Assembly: GCA_023053575.1 (NCBI GenBank)
Contig: JAKZAP010000013.1
Location: 19,811,689 to 19,875,688 of the forward strand
DNA length: 64,000 bases
Source of the DNA: Branchinecta lynchi
Taxonomy: Eukaryota > Arthropoda > Branchiopoda > Anostraca > Branchinectidae
Direction: 5' to 3'
Shown here: positions 34,686-43,499 of the stretch, in pieces
Numbering within the stretch: position 1 is the first letter of the stretch
Layout of the letters: each line of letters starts with the position of its first letter
Made by a program: the position numbers and the translations under genes
Notes under the pieces: model-generated
Told to the model about the DNA's origin: nothing
The model's database searches: none
What the model saw: only the letters and a program-made list of their open reading frames with translations

Positions 34686-35520
34686 GTTTTTGGGATCCCA
34701 AAACGTAAGTGGAGGGCGTAAGCGAAAGTTGTCCGTCTGTCCGTCCGTCCGTCTGTCTGTAAGCACGATAAGTCTCGAAGGGAATGAGATATTCCAATGA
34801 AACTTGATATGAGGATTGTTTGAGTCAAGGGTAAGGTCGAATTCGTAGATGGGCTCTGTAGCCCTATATTTGGGAGTGGGGGAGGGGGTTCAATTTAAGG
34901 GACAAACAAAATGTTTTTAAACAGCTAATGTGATAGTCGGTTATGGGGTAAGAAGACATGCTGAGCACGATGGTGACAATCATTTTCTCGCCGGACAAGT
35001 AGTTCGTCCGGAATTCGGCAAATACCGGACAGTTTGTTAAAAGTAAAAGTTTCATTTGAAGTTGATTAAATGTTTGATTAATGGGTAAGAAGACATGCTG
35101 AACACGATGGTGAAAACCATTTTCTCGCCGGACAACTAGTTCGCCTGTAATCCGGCCAAAACCGGAAAATATGTTAAAGTAAAAGCTTTATCTGAAGTTG
35201 ATTAGATGATATATTTAGGGGTAAGAAGAGACGCTGAGTCTGTATATAATGATCATTTTTTATCCGGACATATAATTAGTCCGGAATCCGGTTGTACCCT
35301 CGTTTTTTTTAAGTCAAAATTTTATTTAAAGTGGATTAGATCTCTTTCTAGGGATAGGGAGATACGCCGGCTTCGTTTCTGAATTTTTCTTTTTTGCTGG
35401 ACTAGTAGTTCGCTCGGAATTCGGGCAAAACCGCAAATTTGCCAGTAGTGTAAAGCAGGAAGTTTCGGTTAATATCGTCAAAATAGATATGGCTTATAGA
35501 GGTATAGATAGGTAGATAGA
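34686..35520 (+). mobile_element. GGATCCC-family element, copy 4, left part (split by the Polinton)
   Basis: It starts GTTTTTGGGATCCCAAAACG, continues through (CCGT)n and three to four monomers with CCGGAAT cores, and breaks off at GGTAGATAGA. The missing continuation (GATAGAATATCTGAACTCGG to GGTCTTG) lies at 44527-44637 on the far side of the Polinton. Confidence 0.8.
35515..35520. other. Left target-site duplication GATAGA
   Basis: The six bases before the left terminal repeat are identical to the six bases after the right one (44527-44532). Unoccupied copies of the host repeat have GATAGA once. Six bases is the size made by Polinton integrases. Confidence 0.9.
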
Positions 35521-35940
35521 AGTAGTATAGGTCATAATTGATACAGGCGGGCATATGGTACATGCCGCTTCAAATTCATGGTCAGATTGAAGCGGCAGGT
35601 ACCATATGCCCGGCCTGTATCAATCATGTGATATCAGTGTGAGCTAGAAACCTTAAACTAACGTTATGGGAGAGGGGGGAGTGTGTAGAAGGAGTGGGCA
35701 TATGTAGGGAAGGGGTAGAAAGTGCCCTAACCCCCCATTCCACCTTCCCCTACCGTTGAATCGGTCCATCTGTTTGGGTGGGGAGATTGAAAATGACCAA
35801 AAACTATTGGCATTGGTGGGTATCGATCCGGGGACCTTTGGATCACATGTTGACTGCTCTACCAGTTGAGCCATTGAGTCTTGTACTTGAAGACGGGGCT
35901 TGCGTGGTGTTGATGCGCATAGTTTGAATGCCGGATATGA
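35521..35940 (+). repeat. Left terminal inverted repeat of the Polinton
   Basis: About 420 bp, beginning AGTAGTATAGGTCATAATTG. The first 145 bp are nearly identical to the right copy; later parts differ by small indels, including a block of about 25 bp missing on the right. Within it lies a strong hairpin (35537-35573 pairing with 35587-35624) and, on the minus strand near 35817-35875, a degenerate tRNA-like sequence with GGCTCAACTGGTAGAGCA and GGATCGATACC boxes. The frame MAQLVEQST...PGSIPT here is only a translation of that tRNA-like piece. Confidence 0.9.
35537..35624. repeat. Terminal hairpin inside the left inverted repeat
   Basis: ATTGATACAGGCGGGCATAT...TTCAA pairs with TTGAAGCGGCAGGTACCATA...CAAT, giving a stem of about 37 bp with one or two offsets and a 13-nt loop. 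The right copy (44423-44510) preserves it. A foldback this close to the tip may be an integrase-binding or replication-origin structure; this is inference. Confidence 0.7.
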
Positions 35941-35974
35941 AGCTTAGTCTACCTTTAGTGGCCAGAGAGTAAAC

Positions 35975-36502
35975 ATGACTTTCAGATTTCAGACCCCTTT
36001 CCGTGCAATTCTTTGCGGTCCTTCTTCGAGTGGAAAAACAACCCTACTAACTCGTATCATTGAACAACGAGAAAAAATGTTTTCTGAAGTCCCTGATCAC
36101 GTAGTCGTCTGCTATGCATCATGGCAGCCTCTATATGACAGAATTAAAGACTTGATCCCAGACACACAATTTGTACAAGGATTGGACGTGTTCGAAATGT
36201 TAAGGAGTTCTACGCTATTGATCTTAGATGATTTAGCGGAGTCATTTGACAATTACAGTGAACAACTGCTTAATTTGTTTACTATTCGCAGTCATCATGA
36301 AAACATTTCTGTATTTAGTATTACTCATAATCTGTACTACCCAAGTAAAAGTTTTCGAACACTTGCCTTGAATTGTACTTATTATATCATTTATCGAGTT
36401 GTGCGTGATTCCAGTTCACTGATTACGTTAAACCGTCAAGTGTTTCCGGGGCTGCCTGGATTCTTACTTGCTGCCTATAAAATGGCTACATCTCAGCCGT
36501 AA
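35975..36502 (+). pseudogene. Packaging ATPase, truncated duplicate copy
   Basis: The FtsK/HerA-type ATPase of Polintons and related viruses pumps DNA into the capsid. This copy has GPSSSGKTT (Walker A, residues 15-23) and LLILDDLAE (Walker B, about 81-89) and agrees with the downstream copy for its first 162 residues. It then switches to an unrelated 13-residue tail and stops, so it lacks about 40 C-terminal residues. The duplicated DNA is 35940-36460, repeated with no difference I can see at 36541-37061 (offset 601). It is probably non-functional or of altered function. An assembly artefact is possible. Confidence 0.8.
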
Positions 36503-36575
36503 ATAAAAAATGTCTATATCCCGTGATTCTCTGACATATAAAGCTTAGTCTACCTTTAGTGGCCAGAGAGTAAAC

Positions 36576-37190
36576 ATGACTTTCAGATTTCAGACCCCTT
36601 TCCGTGCAATTCTTTGCGGTCCTTCTTCGAGTGGAAAAACAACCCTACTAACTCGTATCATTGAACAACGAGAAAAAATGTTTTCTGAAGTCCCTGATCA
36701 CGTAGTCGTCTGCTATGCATCATGGCAGCCTCTATATGACAGAATTAAAGACTTGATCCCAGACACACAATTTGTACAAGGATTGGACGTGTTCGAAATG
36801 TTAAGGAGTTCTACGCTATTGATCTTAGATGATTTAGCGGAGTCATTTGACAATTACAGTGAACAACTGCTTAATTTGTTTACTATTCGCAGTCATCATG
36901 AAAACATTTCTGTATTTAGTATTACTCATAATCTGTACTACCCAAGTAAAAGTTTTCGAACACTTGCCTTGAATTGTACTTATTATATCATTTATCGAGT
37001 TGTGCGTGATTCCAGTTCACTGATTACGTTAAACCGTCAAGTGTTTCCGGGGCTGCCTGGACTTTTGGACCTGAATCAAAATACACCAGAAGAATTACGG
37101 GTCTTGTCAGATCTCTTAGATAAAGAGGGATGTACAGTATATATACCTAATACTTCAAGTCTGAACCACCAGTCACGAAAATGTCGTTGA
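36576..37190 (+). CDS. Packaging ATPase (FtsK/HerA type), full copy
   Basis: 204 residues. Order of motifs: RAILCGPSSSGKTTLLTRII (Walker A, about 11-30), VVCYASWQPLYD, LLILDDLAES (Walker B with acidic DD, about 81-90), SITHNLYYP (sensor-like, about 115) and the C-terminal LLDLNQNTPEELRVLSDLL. This is the compact A32-type packaging ATPase of Polintons; its role is to drive genome entry into the empty capsid. It overlaps the next gene by 10 nt. The sequence just upstream (AAGCTTAGTCTACC to GAGAGTAAAC) is shared with the truncated copy, so the leader was duplicated too. Confidence 0.88.
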   Translation: MTFRFQTPFRAILCGPSSSGKTTLLTRIIEQREKMFSEVPDHVVVCYASWQPLYDRIKDLIPDTQFVQGLDVFEMLRSSTLLILDDLAESFDNYSEQLLNLFTIRSHHENISVFSITHNLYYPSKSFRTLALNCTYYIIYRVVRDSSSLITLNRQVFPGLPGLLDLNQNTPEELRVLSDLLDKEGCTVYIPNTSSLNHQSRKCR

Positions 37191-37504
37191 AGAAGTTACA
37201 TGAGCATCACCCTCTTTTCATATTATTGGCGAAAGCAAAGCCAAAACTTCGAAAAGCAATCTTAAAAAATCTCGATAATGATTTTGTCAAAGCCTTATCG
37301 GAATTGTGTTTAAATCTAGCAGGTGGTAATGTTGAGGTATCAGATGCTGTCAGGAAGCAAGCGAGTAAGCATCGTTCGGTTATTCGAGCTCTAGCAAAAC
37401 GATCTGGTATAAAAATAAAACGGAAACGCTTAGTGCAAATCGGTGGAAGCTTTTTCAGTATTCTTTTACCGATCATATCCAGTTTAGTTGGAGCTGCTCT
37501 ATAA
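37181..37504 (+). CDS. Small basic protein with hydrophobic tail (PX-like virion component)
   Basis: 107 residues, rich in Lys and Arg in the middle (KHRSVIRALAKRSGIKIKRK, about 63-82), then RLVQIGGSFFSILLPIISSL, a Gly-Gly hinge and a hydrophobic C-terminal helix. Proteins of this shape follow the ATPase in many animal Polintons and are compared with adenovirus core or membrane-active peptides. Packaging or membrane-lysis roles are inferences. GG at about 87-88 would suit processing near an adenain-type site, but I cannot show it. One base separates its stop from the next ATG. Confidence 0.6.
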   Translation: MSLKKLHEHHPLFILLAKAKPKLRKAILKNLDNDFVKALSELCLNLAGGNVEVSDAVRKQASKHRSVIRALAKRSGIKIKRKRLVQIGGSFFSILLPIISSLVGAAL

Positions 37505-37505
37505 A

Positions 37506-38234
37506 ATGGCTAAAGCTTATAAACTCACACCAATAGAAGTTGCTCTATCCCCTTCACGTCGATTTGAAGATGCTCTAGGCAGTTTCCTTAGTGATCCAGC
37601 TGTTGAAGATGATATTAAGCTATCACTGCTACAATCTGGAGTTCAACGTATTTATAAGATTAAACCTCAGCTTCAAAAACCGGTCAAAGTGGATATTGTG
37701 AAAGATAGTACGCCATCAAAGGCCCCACCTCCGCATCCGTCTTCTCCAGTGACAGACACAAACACAGACATTGTCCTAGCGTTGCCTCTTTCTTACCAGG
37801 AGAAAGCGAGACGTCTCGTGCAGTATTTTATTACTACTCAAAATGTGAGCTATTCTCCTGGTGACCCAGAGATTGAAATTATGGGGTCCACATATTCCAT
37901 CGTTGACTTATTACACGATTTAATATCAAATAAACGACGTTTACACTGTGTAGACGATCATGTGTATGAATTTCTTATTGGTTCAAAAGTACCACATAGT
38001 CTTATTAACAATAAGTCGGTACTCCAAACTTTGAAGCAATTTGAAGAAGAAAAAAATGGATGGAAATCTCTGAGTACACATTTTCAAAGTGTATTTAGTC
38101 CTAGTACGGCAGTCTCTACCCCTCACTCTGCAAGCACCCCTCGCCCACGAACAACACGATCAGTGGCTTCTCGACTGATCAGTCAACAGTCTGGTAAGGG
38201 TATATCTCTGAAAGGGAAATGGATGACTCATTAG
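37506..38234 (+). CDS. Polinton protein of unknown function
   Basis: 242 residues from the ATG at 37506; an in-frame ATG 18 nt upstream is possible but lies inside the previous gene. The N-terminal part (MAKAYKLTPIEVALSPSRRF) is helical, then comes a Pro/Ser/Thr linker (about 70-90), a compact middle domain (YQEKARRLVQYFITTQ, GSTYSIVDLLHDLISNKRRL, NNKSVLQTLKQF) and a Ser/Thr/Arg-rich tail. I recognise it only as a protein seen beside integrase in invertebrate Polintons. It overlaps the integrase by 16 nt in another frame. Confidence 0.6.
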   Translation: MAKAYKLTPIEVALSPSRRFEDALGSFLSDPAVEDDIKLSLLQSGVQRIYKIKPQLQKPVKVDIVKDSTPSKAPPPHPSSPVTDTNTDIVLALPLSYQEKARRLVQYFITTQNVSYSPGDPEIEIMGSTYSIVDLLHDLISNKRRLHCVDDHVYEFLIGSKVPHSLINNKSVLQTLKQFEEEKNGWKSLSTHFQSVFSPSTAVSTPHSASTPRPRTTRSVASRLISQQSGKGISLKGKWMTH

Positions 38235-39268
38235 GAAATATCTATCGGAACATTGGTGAGGTTGGAAGTATTTCTGCTCCAGGTGTTTTAGCTCGTGCCG
38301 CGAACGTTCCATTACAATCAGCTCTGAAGCATTTGGAAAGTGAAGAAAGTTATACGTTACATCGAAATAGGCGCCTCAGGGCTGATCATTATCGTCGCAC
38401 CAAAGCCCTTTACCCTGGTGAGTTTGCTCAGTCGGATTTGCTTATACTTGATAAACACCTGATAAAGCACAATCATCCGTATCGCTATCTGTTGGTTATC
38501 ATTGATGTATTCAGTCGATACGTAAATGTTCGCCCTCTGAAAACGAAAACAGGCAAGGAAGTGGCTCTTGCAATAGACTCTGTCTTGAAAGAGAGGCCCT
38601 ATAGGCTATTACAGACGGATAGGGGGTCCGAGTATGTAAATCCAGCTGTTAAGAAGGTTCTAGAGAAATACAACACTAAACTGTTCCATTCTCATTCTCC
38701 TATTAAAGCTGCTTTGGCTGAAAGAATGAATCGAACGCTGCGACTGATGATTACTCGTTACTGTACATTACAAAACACATTCTCATTTATTCCGGCCATC
38801 CCGGCAATTGTCAGTCAGTATAATCATTCACCTCACAGATCGTTACGGTTCAGGAGACCGGTGGATATTACTAGTGAAAATGCAAGTAGCATATTTACTG
38901 AAATTTACCCAATCCTTCCAGTACCGAAACCACCCAAGTTTCAAGTGGGTGATACAGTACGCATCAACCGATTACAGGGTTATTTTGAGAAGGGTAATCA
39001 TCTGTGGAGTACAGAGCTTTTTAAGATAGCTGAAATCAAATTCACTAATCCTGTGACGTATCAACTTCGCGATTATAAAGATGAACCAATTGAAGGGGGA
39101 TTCTACGACCACGAACTACAGAAAGTCAATGACCTGGGCACTTACAAAGTTGAAAAGATACTTAAGACCCGGTATGTACATGGTCAGAAACAGTTGCTTG
39201 TGCGGTGGCTTGGATACACCTCAGCTCACGATTCTTGGGTACCTGCATCAACAGTTCATCATGTCTGA
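38219..39268 (+). CDS. Retroviral-type integrase with C-terminal chromodomain
   Basis: 349 residues. The DDE catalytic set is D73 (AQSDLLILDK), D134 (LLQTDRGSEY) and E168 (ALAERMNRTL), 33 residues after D134. IIDVFSRYVN follows the first Asp as in rve integrases. The C-terminal part has a small SH3-like FQVGDTVRINRLQGYFEKG segment (about 241-259) and a chromodomain (YKVEKILKTRYV...LLVRWLGYTSAHDSWVP, 309-341) with aromatic Y309, W330 and W340. The chromodomain may steer insertion to marked chromatin. No HHCC zinc finger is seen at the N-terminus. The enzyme accounts for the 6-bp target duplication. Confidence 0.92.
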   Translation: MDDSLGNIYRNIGEVGSISAPGVLARAANVPLQSALKHLESEESYTLHRNRRLRADHYRRTKALYPGEFAQSDLLILDKHLIKHNHPYRYLLVIIDVFSRYVNVRPLKTKTGKEVALAIDSVLKERPYRLLQTDRGSEYVNPAVKKVLEKYNTKLFHSHSPIKAALAERMNRTLRLMITRYCTLQNTFSFIPAIPAIVSQYNHSPHRSLRFRRPVDITSENASSIFTEIYPILPVPKPPKFQVGDTVRINRLQGYFEKGNHLWSTELFKIAEIKFTNPVTYQLRDYKDEPIEGGFYDHELQKVNDLGTYKVEKILKTRYVHGQKQLLVRWLGYTSAHDSWVPASTVHHV

Positions 39269-40061
39269 TGATTTTCTGGTGACTTTTATCAGCAACGTGT
39301 CTGATCCGTTAACAAATGCTCTAAATAAGACCACTGATTTTTGGACACGATTAACACCACCAATTCAACTTAAGATCGACTTCGAGGTTGCACTTGTGGA
39401 TTGTATAATTAAAACCAGTTTTGATGTAATAAAGAAATATAAATCCTATGATGTTCAGCTTAAACCATTTAGTTGGCCTGAAAATCTGATTGTTGACAAG
39501 GAAAGGTATCCTCGATACACACTACCATATCGACAATACAGAACAATTGAAGACTTGTGCAGTGACTTGAATGCTCATCTGAGTGGAAAAAATAAAAAGG
39601 CACCTACCTTGTCTTTTCTCCCTTCACATAAACGGGTACTGATAACAGGTCTACAAGAAAACGATCGTCTCTGGTTCAGTGAAGACATGAAAGATCTATT
39701 GGGGTTTCGTGACAATAACATTATGGTTCGAACACCGATTGAACATGTGCATGGAGTCTATGGTGACTTTGAACCAGGCTTTCTTACTGCCTATTCCTGT
39801 ATATTCATTTATGCTTCATTTATTGAAAATTCAAGGGTGGGTAATACCTGTGCTCCTTTGCTGAGAATTTTGGATAAGAAATCTAGCAATGAAACCACGT
39901 ATCATTACAATATTAGGCAGTTGCAATATGTTCCTGTGGCCAGTAATGAATTAGAGCTCTGCCAGATCACATTGAAAACAGAGTTTGGTGATCCCCTTCC
40001 TATTTCCAAAGGTCTCTGTGTGTTCACATGTCATTTCCGTCCAAAGAATGCCCAATCATAG
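39261..40061 (+). CDS. Penton-like minor capsid protein (single jelly-roll candidate)
   Basis: 266 residues from the ATG at 39261, which overlaps the integrase stop by 8 nt; a longer frame starting at 39081 lies inside integrase and is less likely. The start (DDFLVTFISNVSD...FWTRLTPPIQLKIDFEVALVD) follows the pattern of the Polinton minor capsid protein, where an F.V.L.SN...F...L..PI.L...WEV.L.. stretch begins the family. The rest is beta-rich with few charged runs. In the virion this protein forms the fivefold vertices. Assignment is by pattern and gene order only. Confidence 0.6.
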   Translation: MSDDFLVTFISNVSDPLTNALNKTTDFWTRLTPPIQLKIDFEVALVDCIIKTSFDVIKKYKSYDVQLKPFSWPENLIVDKERYPRYTLPYRQYRTIEDLCSDLNAHLSGKNKKAPTLSFLPSHKRVLITGLQENDRLWFSEDMKDLLGFRDNNIMVRTPIEHVHGVYGDFEPGFLTAYSCIFIYASFIENSRVGNTCAPLLRILDKKSSNETTYHYNIRQLQYVPVASNELELCQITLKTEFGDPLPISKGLCVFTCHFRPKNAQS

Positions 40062-40497
40062 AACCCTTTTTCGTTGTCCTGACATTGATTGTTACTATGA
40101 TGCGTTACGTCCATGTCAAACTGGTTCAGGGCTTGAGTACTATAAAGGTCGTACTTCGATGTCTGGATATGGTCTGGGCAGTTGGTTTGCTAAGCTCTTT
40201 CGGTCAGCTATTCCATTGGCTAAAAAGTACATATTACCACATGCGACAAATGTGGCAGCAACGACGCTCCAGGATTGGGGCTCTGGTAAAGAATTTAAAG
40301 AGAGTCTATCAGATAATCTTAAGGAGACAGCCTGGAATGTGAGTGATCAGTTGCGAGGACAGACTGGAAAAGGCTTGAAAAGACCTCGTTCAGCTCCAGA
40401 ATTGATCAGTTTGTATCCGGCAGTGAAAGCGAGTGGCCACAAGAAAACTAAACGAAGGAAGAAGATTGTAAGAGCACGAGCTGATTTTTTCTCTTAA
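40048..40497 (+). CDS. Minor virion protein (pVI/PX-like, Gly-rich with amphipathic helix)
   Basis: 149 residues from the ATG at 40048, overlapping the previous stop by 14 nt. The layout is CYYDALRPCQTGSGLEYYKG, GYGLGSWFAKLFRSAIPLAK, a helical middle (GSGKEFKESLSDNLKETAWN), and a basic tail (KKTKRRKKIVRARADFFS). Invertebrate Polintons and adintoviruses have a protein of this shape directly before the hexon gene. An amphipathic LFR..PL.K helix suggests membrane or capsid-interior contact. The function is inferred from position and shape. Confidence 0.6.
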   Translation: MPNHRTLFRCPDIDCYYDALRPCQTGSGLEYYKGRTSMSGYGLGSWFAKLFRSAIPLAKKYILPHATNVAATTLQDWGSGKEFKESLSDNLKETAWNVSDQLRGQTGKGLKRPRSAPELISLYPAVKASGHKKTKRRKKIVRARADFFS

Positions 40498-40501
40498 AAG
40501 G

Positions 40502-41758
40502 ATGGCTTACTTACCCCATAAAGATGCTCAACCGTCTATGTCATCCTGTATGAACCTATTTAATCCTGAAAACGTCGACGTCTCTGTCAAACACGGATAT
40601 TTTGAACAGTACTATCCGCAGCATCCCATTACGGATCCGAATCCTTTGGAATTCAAAATCTTTTCCAACGAGGACTATTTCCTGGATTTGGCATCTAGCT
40701 TCCTGGAAGTCACTCTTCGTGTACGAACTACAGATGGCACTGCGTTGGTAGCAGCAGATCAAGTGGGTTATGAAAACTGTGTTTTCCACAACTTGTTCCA
40801 GCATATTACAGTTCATATTAATGGGACACTGGTGAGTTCCAGCAACAATTTAGCACATTATGCTAGTTACATCACATTTATGCTGATGACGCCTGGAGAT
40901 TTTAAACAAACGAGGGGTCCAGCCATGGGATACTTTTACAATGAAGATAACACCATTACGGATGGGTTAACAGCAGGCGTTCATACGGACTTTCATCTTG
41001 TTGGTAAAATTAACCATGAACTGTTCAACATTAGTTCATAGTTCCCACCTAATACGCGTATTGAACTCAAAATGAAGATGGCACCATCCGCATTTCTCAT
41101 TCGAAAGCTAGTTCCAGGTGCTCCAGATGTCAAAGTAGTCATCACTGAGGCTATCTTCAACATCAGGAAACAAAAAGTCATGAGTAGTGTGGCTCTTGCT
41201 GTTGAAAAACTACGGCTTCAAGGGAATAATATGAAATTGTTGGTACCAAGAACAGTAGGGACACAACGTCATATTCCTGCTGGCTCATTGAACTTTACAG
41301 ATTCAACATTTATCTCTGGCGAAATCCCCTCAAAACTAGCCGTTGCGTTCGTACGAAGCACCAGCTCAGTTGGTGACTTTGGATCTTCCCCACACGCGTT
41401 TCAATTGTTTGGACTCAACAGTTTGAACTTGAAAGTCAACGGAGTCCCCCTTACCCAGCTATCATTTGGAAGATCCTATAATACATTGTACCAAATGAAG
41501 ATGTATGCTTTGGATAGAGATAATCAACTCTATGAAAATGGTATAACACCAGCCATGTTTGCTGAAAATCATGGTATGATTGTATTCAACTTGTCTGGTT
41601 CTCAAGACTTAACCATTATAAAGACAGGAACAGTTCGTCTCGAATGCACTTTTAATGCAGCACTCACAGAGAGTATAACGCTCATCTCACTAGCTCAGTT
41701 TGAGACCTATTGGGAAATAACACCGGATGGTTCAGTCCTTCTGGATCTTGCACCATGA
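40502..41758 (+). pseudogene. Hexon-type major capsid protein (double jelly-roll), broken by one TAG
   Basis: Two open stretches in the same frame (40502-41038 and 41042-41758) are separated only by TAG at 41039-41041. Together they span about 417 residues, as expected for Polinton major capsid proteins, known in databases as F54H12.2-like. N-terminal hallmarks: NLFNPENVDVSVKHGYFEQY, PLEFKIFSNEDYFLDLASS and FQHITVHINGTLV. C-terminal hallmarks: VPRTVGTQRHIPAGSLNFTD, GEIPSKLAVAFV and LECTFNAALTESITLI. The break falls between the two jelly rolls. It starts 4 nt after the previous stop, and its stop overlaps the protease ATG. Confidence 0.88.
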
Positions 41759-42270
41759 ATACCGATCAAATTCTAAGGGTACTGGAAATGGACCCTGTAA
41801 CATCTCAGTTCGAAAAGTACTGTATTCCAGCGGATTATCTATCGAGTGTATTAGCTCCAAGAGCCATCTGTATTGTCAACTCGAGCCCTAGCGAAGAATC
41901 AAATGGTCATTGGCTTGCCCTATTCTTAACGCCATCTACAACGGAAATATTTGATGCCCTGGCGTTTCCTTACACCACCTATCAACCGTATATTGTGGAT
42001 TTCATTCATCGGCGTCATAAGAAGATCATCCAGCACACTCGTCAAGTTCAGGATTACAGTACAAAAAGTTGTGGATTTCATGCTTTGTTATTTCTTATTT
42101 TTCGATGTCGTGGTTATTCGTATTCATACTTTCTTAGTATTTATAGTGATGTACCCATTTACAATGATTTCCTTGTCGAAAATGTGTTGTGTGATTTATA
42201 TAATGTAGATTTTAGTACTCTTCGTATTATGTGCCAAAAAAGTAAACTGTGTAGTCTTGTTTATAAATAA
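41755..42270 (+). CDS. Adenain-type cysteine protease
   Basis: 171 residues; the ATG at 41755 overlaps the hexon stop (ATGA). Catalytic set in family order: H52 (NGHWLALF), D67 (EIFDALAF), Q99 (RQVQDYST, oxyanion side) and C106 (KSCGFHALLF). This is the C5-family maturation protease, which in adenoviruses and Polintons cuts virion precursor proteins. A polyadenylation signal AATAAA (42266-42271) overlaps the stop codon, so this is the last gene of the plus-strand row. A longer upstream start at 41710 would lie within the hexon gene and is unlikely. Confidence 0.88.
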   Translation: MNTDQILRVLEMDPVTSQFEKYCIPADYLSSVLAPRAICIVNSSPSEESNGHWLALFLTPSTTEIFDALAFPYTTYQPYIVDFIHRRHKKIIQHTRQVQDYSTKSCGFHALLFLIFRCRGYSYSYFLSIYSDVPIYNDFLVENVLCDLYNVDFSTLRIMCQKSKLCSLVYK

Positions 42271-42271
42271 A
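42266..42271 (+). terminator. Poly(A) signal overlapping the protease stop
   Basis: AATAAA starts two bases before the TAA stop. A reverse-strand ATTAAA at about 42301-42306 would serve the convergent Cys-rich gene, so both transcripts end in the same 130-bp gap. Confidence 0.6.
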
Positions 42272-42395
42272 ACACTGTTTTTTTCAACATTCTAACGTCT
42301 ATTTTAATGCTTGAAAATAGAACAAAAAAACTGTCTATAGATGGAACACAAAAAATATATACACATACATCAACTAATAACACACAAATAAATAT

Positions 42396-43112
42396 TCAGA
42401 TCATCATTCTTTCCATATTGGACTCGATCTGTTGCGATGACTTGTTCGGGTTGCATCGCCGGCAGTAGAACTCGTTCTCTAGTGGATCCGTGTTACGGGT
42501 GTAGGTGGTATTGGAGAACGTGTTCCACATGCATATATTGAACGTCTCGAGCTGGCTCCAGTTCATTCGTTGAACCATCTGGTTTGACGACATCTCTGCT
42601 GGCGTAATCTGGCAGATAAAATCACCAGGGTTGTAAATATACCCTGGAAGAAACGGCTGGTGGCAACTGTGACGGAGGAACCAAATCTTGAATCTCTCCT
42701 TCACTTCCTCCTCCTCGGGGGCATCTGGAAGGACATCGGTAGATATTTGACGAAGACGGGGCCCATCCATCATCATGTAATGGACAGTGAACCCCGTCGT
42801 CTCGTAGAACATCCTTAGCTCTTCCGGGTCTTCTCCAATATGACATTTGCTGATGTTTTCCGGCGCGTTGTCACGCCATTGACAGCAGAGATCCATGTGG
42901 CAGTCCCCACATAGAAATCCTGCTGCGTGGTCGGAACAGGCCAGTTCTATACAACCTTTGCAGTTGTAGACTATCCCTGATGGACCTCCATGCCGACCAC
43001 AGGGCTCGCAGAATCCGCATACATTCATATCAATGTCTCCTGCAGGCTCGAAACACCGATCACACAACTGCGTCCCCAAAACGTAGTTGCAATACGGACA
43101 GTTTGTAAGGAT
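42396..43112 (-). CDS. Cysteine-rich zinc-binding protein, exon 2 (main exon)
   Basis: 239 codons including the stop, read on the minus strand from the acceptor at 43114-43113 (CTTTTCAG). The first residues give CPYCNYV and CDRC, then CGFCEPCGRHGG, CKGCIELACSDHAAGFLCGDC and CCQW: many CxxC/CxC pairs that would hold several zinc ions in the N-terminal half. The C-terminal half is not Cys-rich except for FYCRRC near the end. It stands opposite the virion genes, so it is probably an early or regulatory protein. Small CxxC proteins with a LxCxE-like patch occur in some small DNA viruses; here LACSD (L-x-C-x-D) comes close, no more. Confidence 0.65.
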   Translation of the reverse strand: MLTNCPYCNYVLGTQLCDRCFEPAGDIDMNVCGFCEPCGRHGGPSGIVYNCKGCIELACSDHAAGFLCGDCHMDLCCQWRDNAPENISKCHIGEDPEELRMFYETTGFTVHYMMMDGPRLRQISTDVLPDAPEEEEVKERFKIWFLRHSCHQPFLPGYIYNPGDFICQITPAEMSSNQMVQRMNWSQLETFNICMWNTFSNTTYTRNTDPLENEFYCRRCNPNKSSQQIESNMERMMI

Positions 43113-43408
43113 CTGAAAAGAAAAACAAAATATATAAAAAATAAATACTTATACAAACGTCGATCGTATATAATGGGCGGACAGACAAAAGGTGAAGATG
43201 TACAAATGGAAGAATCTGAATGATAAAAGTAGTGCATACTAGTCAGTCATACTACAACACTCTCAGAGAGTGTTATGTCAAAAAACAATATTTTCTTATT
43301 TTATCAAATCTTCTTGTCTTATATTTACTCTACAATCAAAAATATTGTCTTGAAAAACAGAAAAAAGAAATAAAAACAGAAAAGAAAACAAGTTAAAAAG
43401 TTACTTAC

Positions 43409-43426
43409 AAGTGATTCTGCCATCAT
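43409..43426 (-). CDS. Cysteine-rich protein, exon 1 (start, 18 nt)
   Basis: Minus-strand ATG at 43426-43424, six codons (MMAESL), then donor GTAAGT (43408-43403). The 296-bp intron 43408-43113 ends in CTTTTCAG. Both exons join on a codon border and keep the frame open. A shorter reading from the internal ATG at 43079 would drop the first CxxC pair (CPYC). Confidence 0.6.
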
Positions 43427-43491
43427 GGTATACTTGTTATCACTATGATGTACACTGTTCGACTGCATACCGAACTGAAGCGTCCTTCCAC

Positions 43492-43499
43492 TTTTTATA
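43492..43499 (-). promoter_or_regulatory. TATA box of the cysteine-rich gene
   Basis: TATAAAAA on the minus strand, 66 nt before the ATG of exon 1, a normal spacing for a Pol II core promoter. Just upstream (43510-43545) ATACTAGT-type short palindromes repeat twice. Confidence 0.6.

Noticed and set aside
39081..39260. Upstream extension of the penton-like frame
   Set aside because: It lies wholly inside the integrase chromodomain; the ATG at 39261, directly at the integrase stop, fits the tight gene spacing better.
42396..43112. LxCxE Rb-binding motif in the cysteine-rich protein
   Set aside because: The nearest match is LACSD (Asp instead of Glu). Too weak to claim function.
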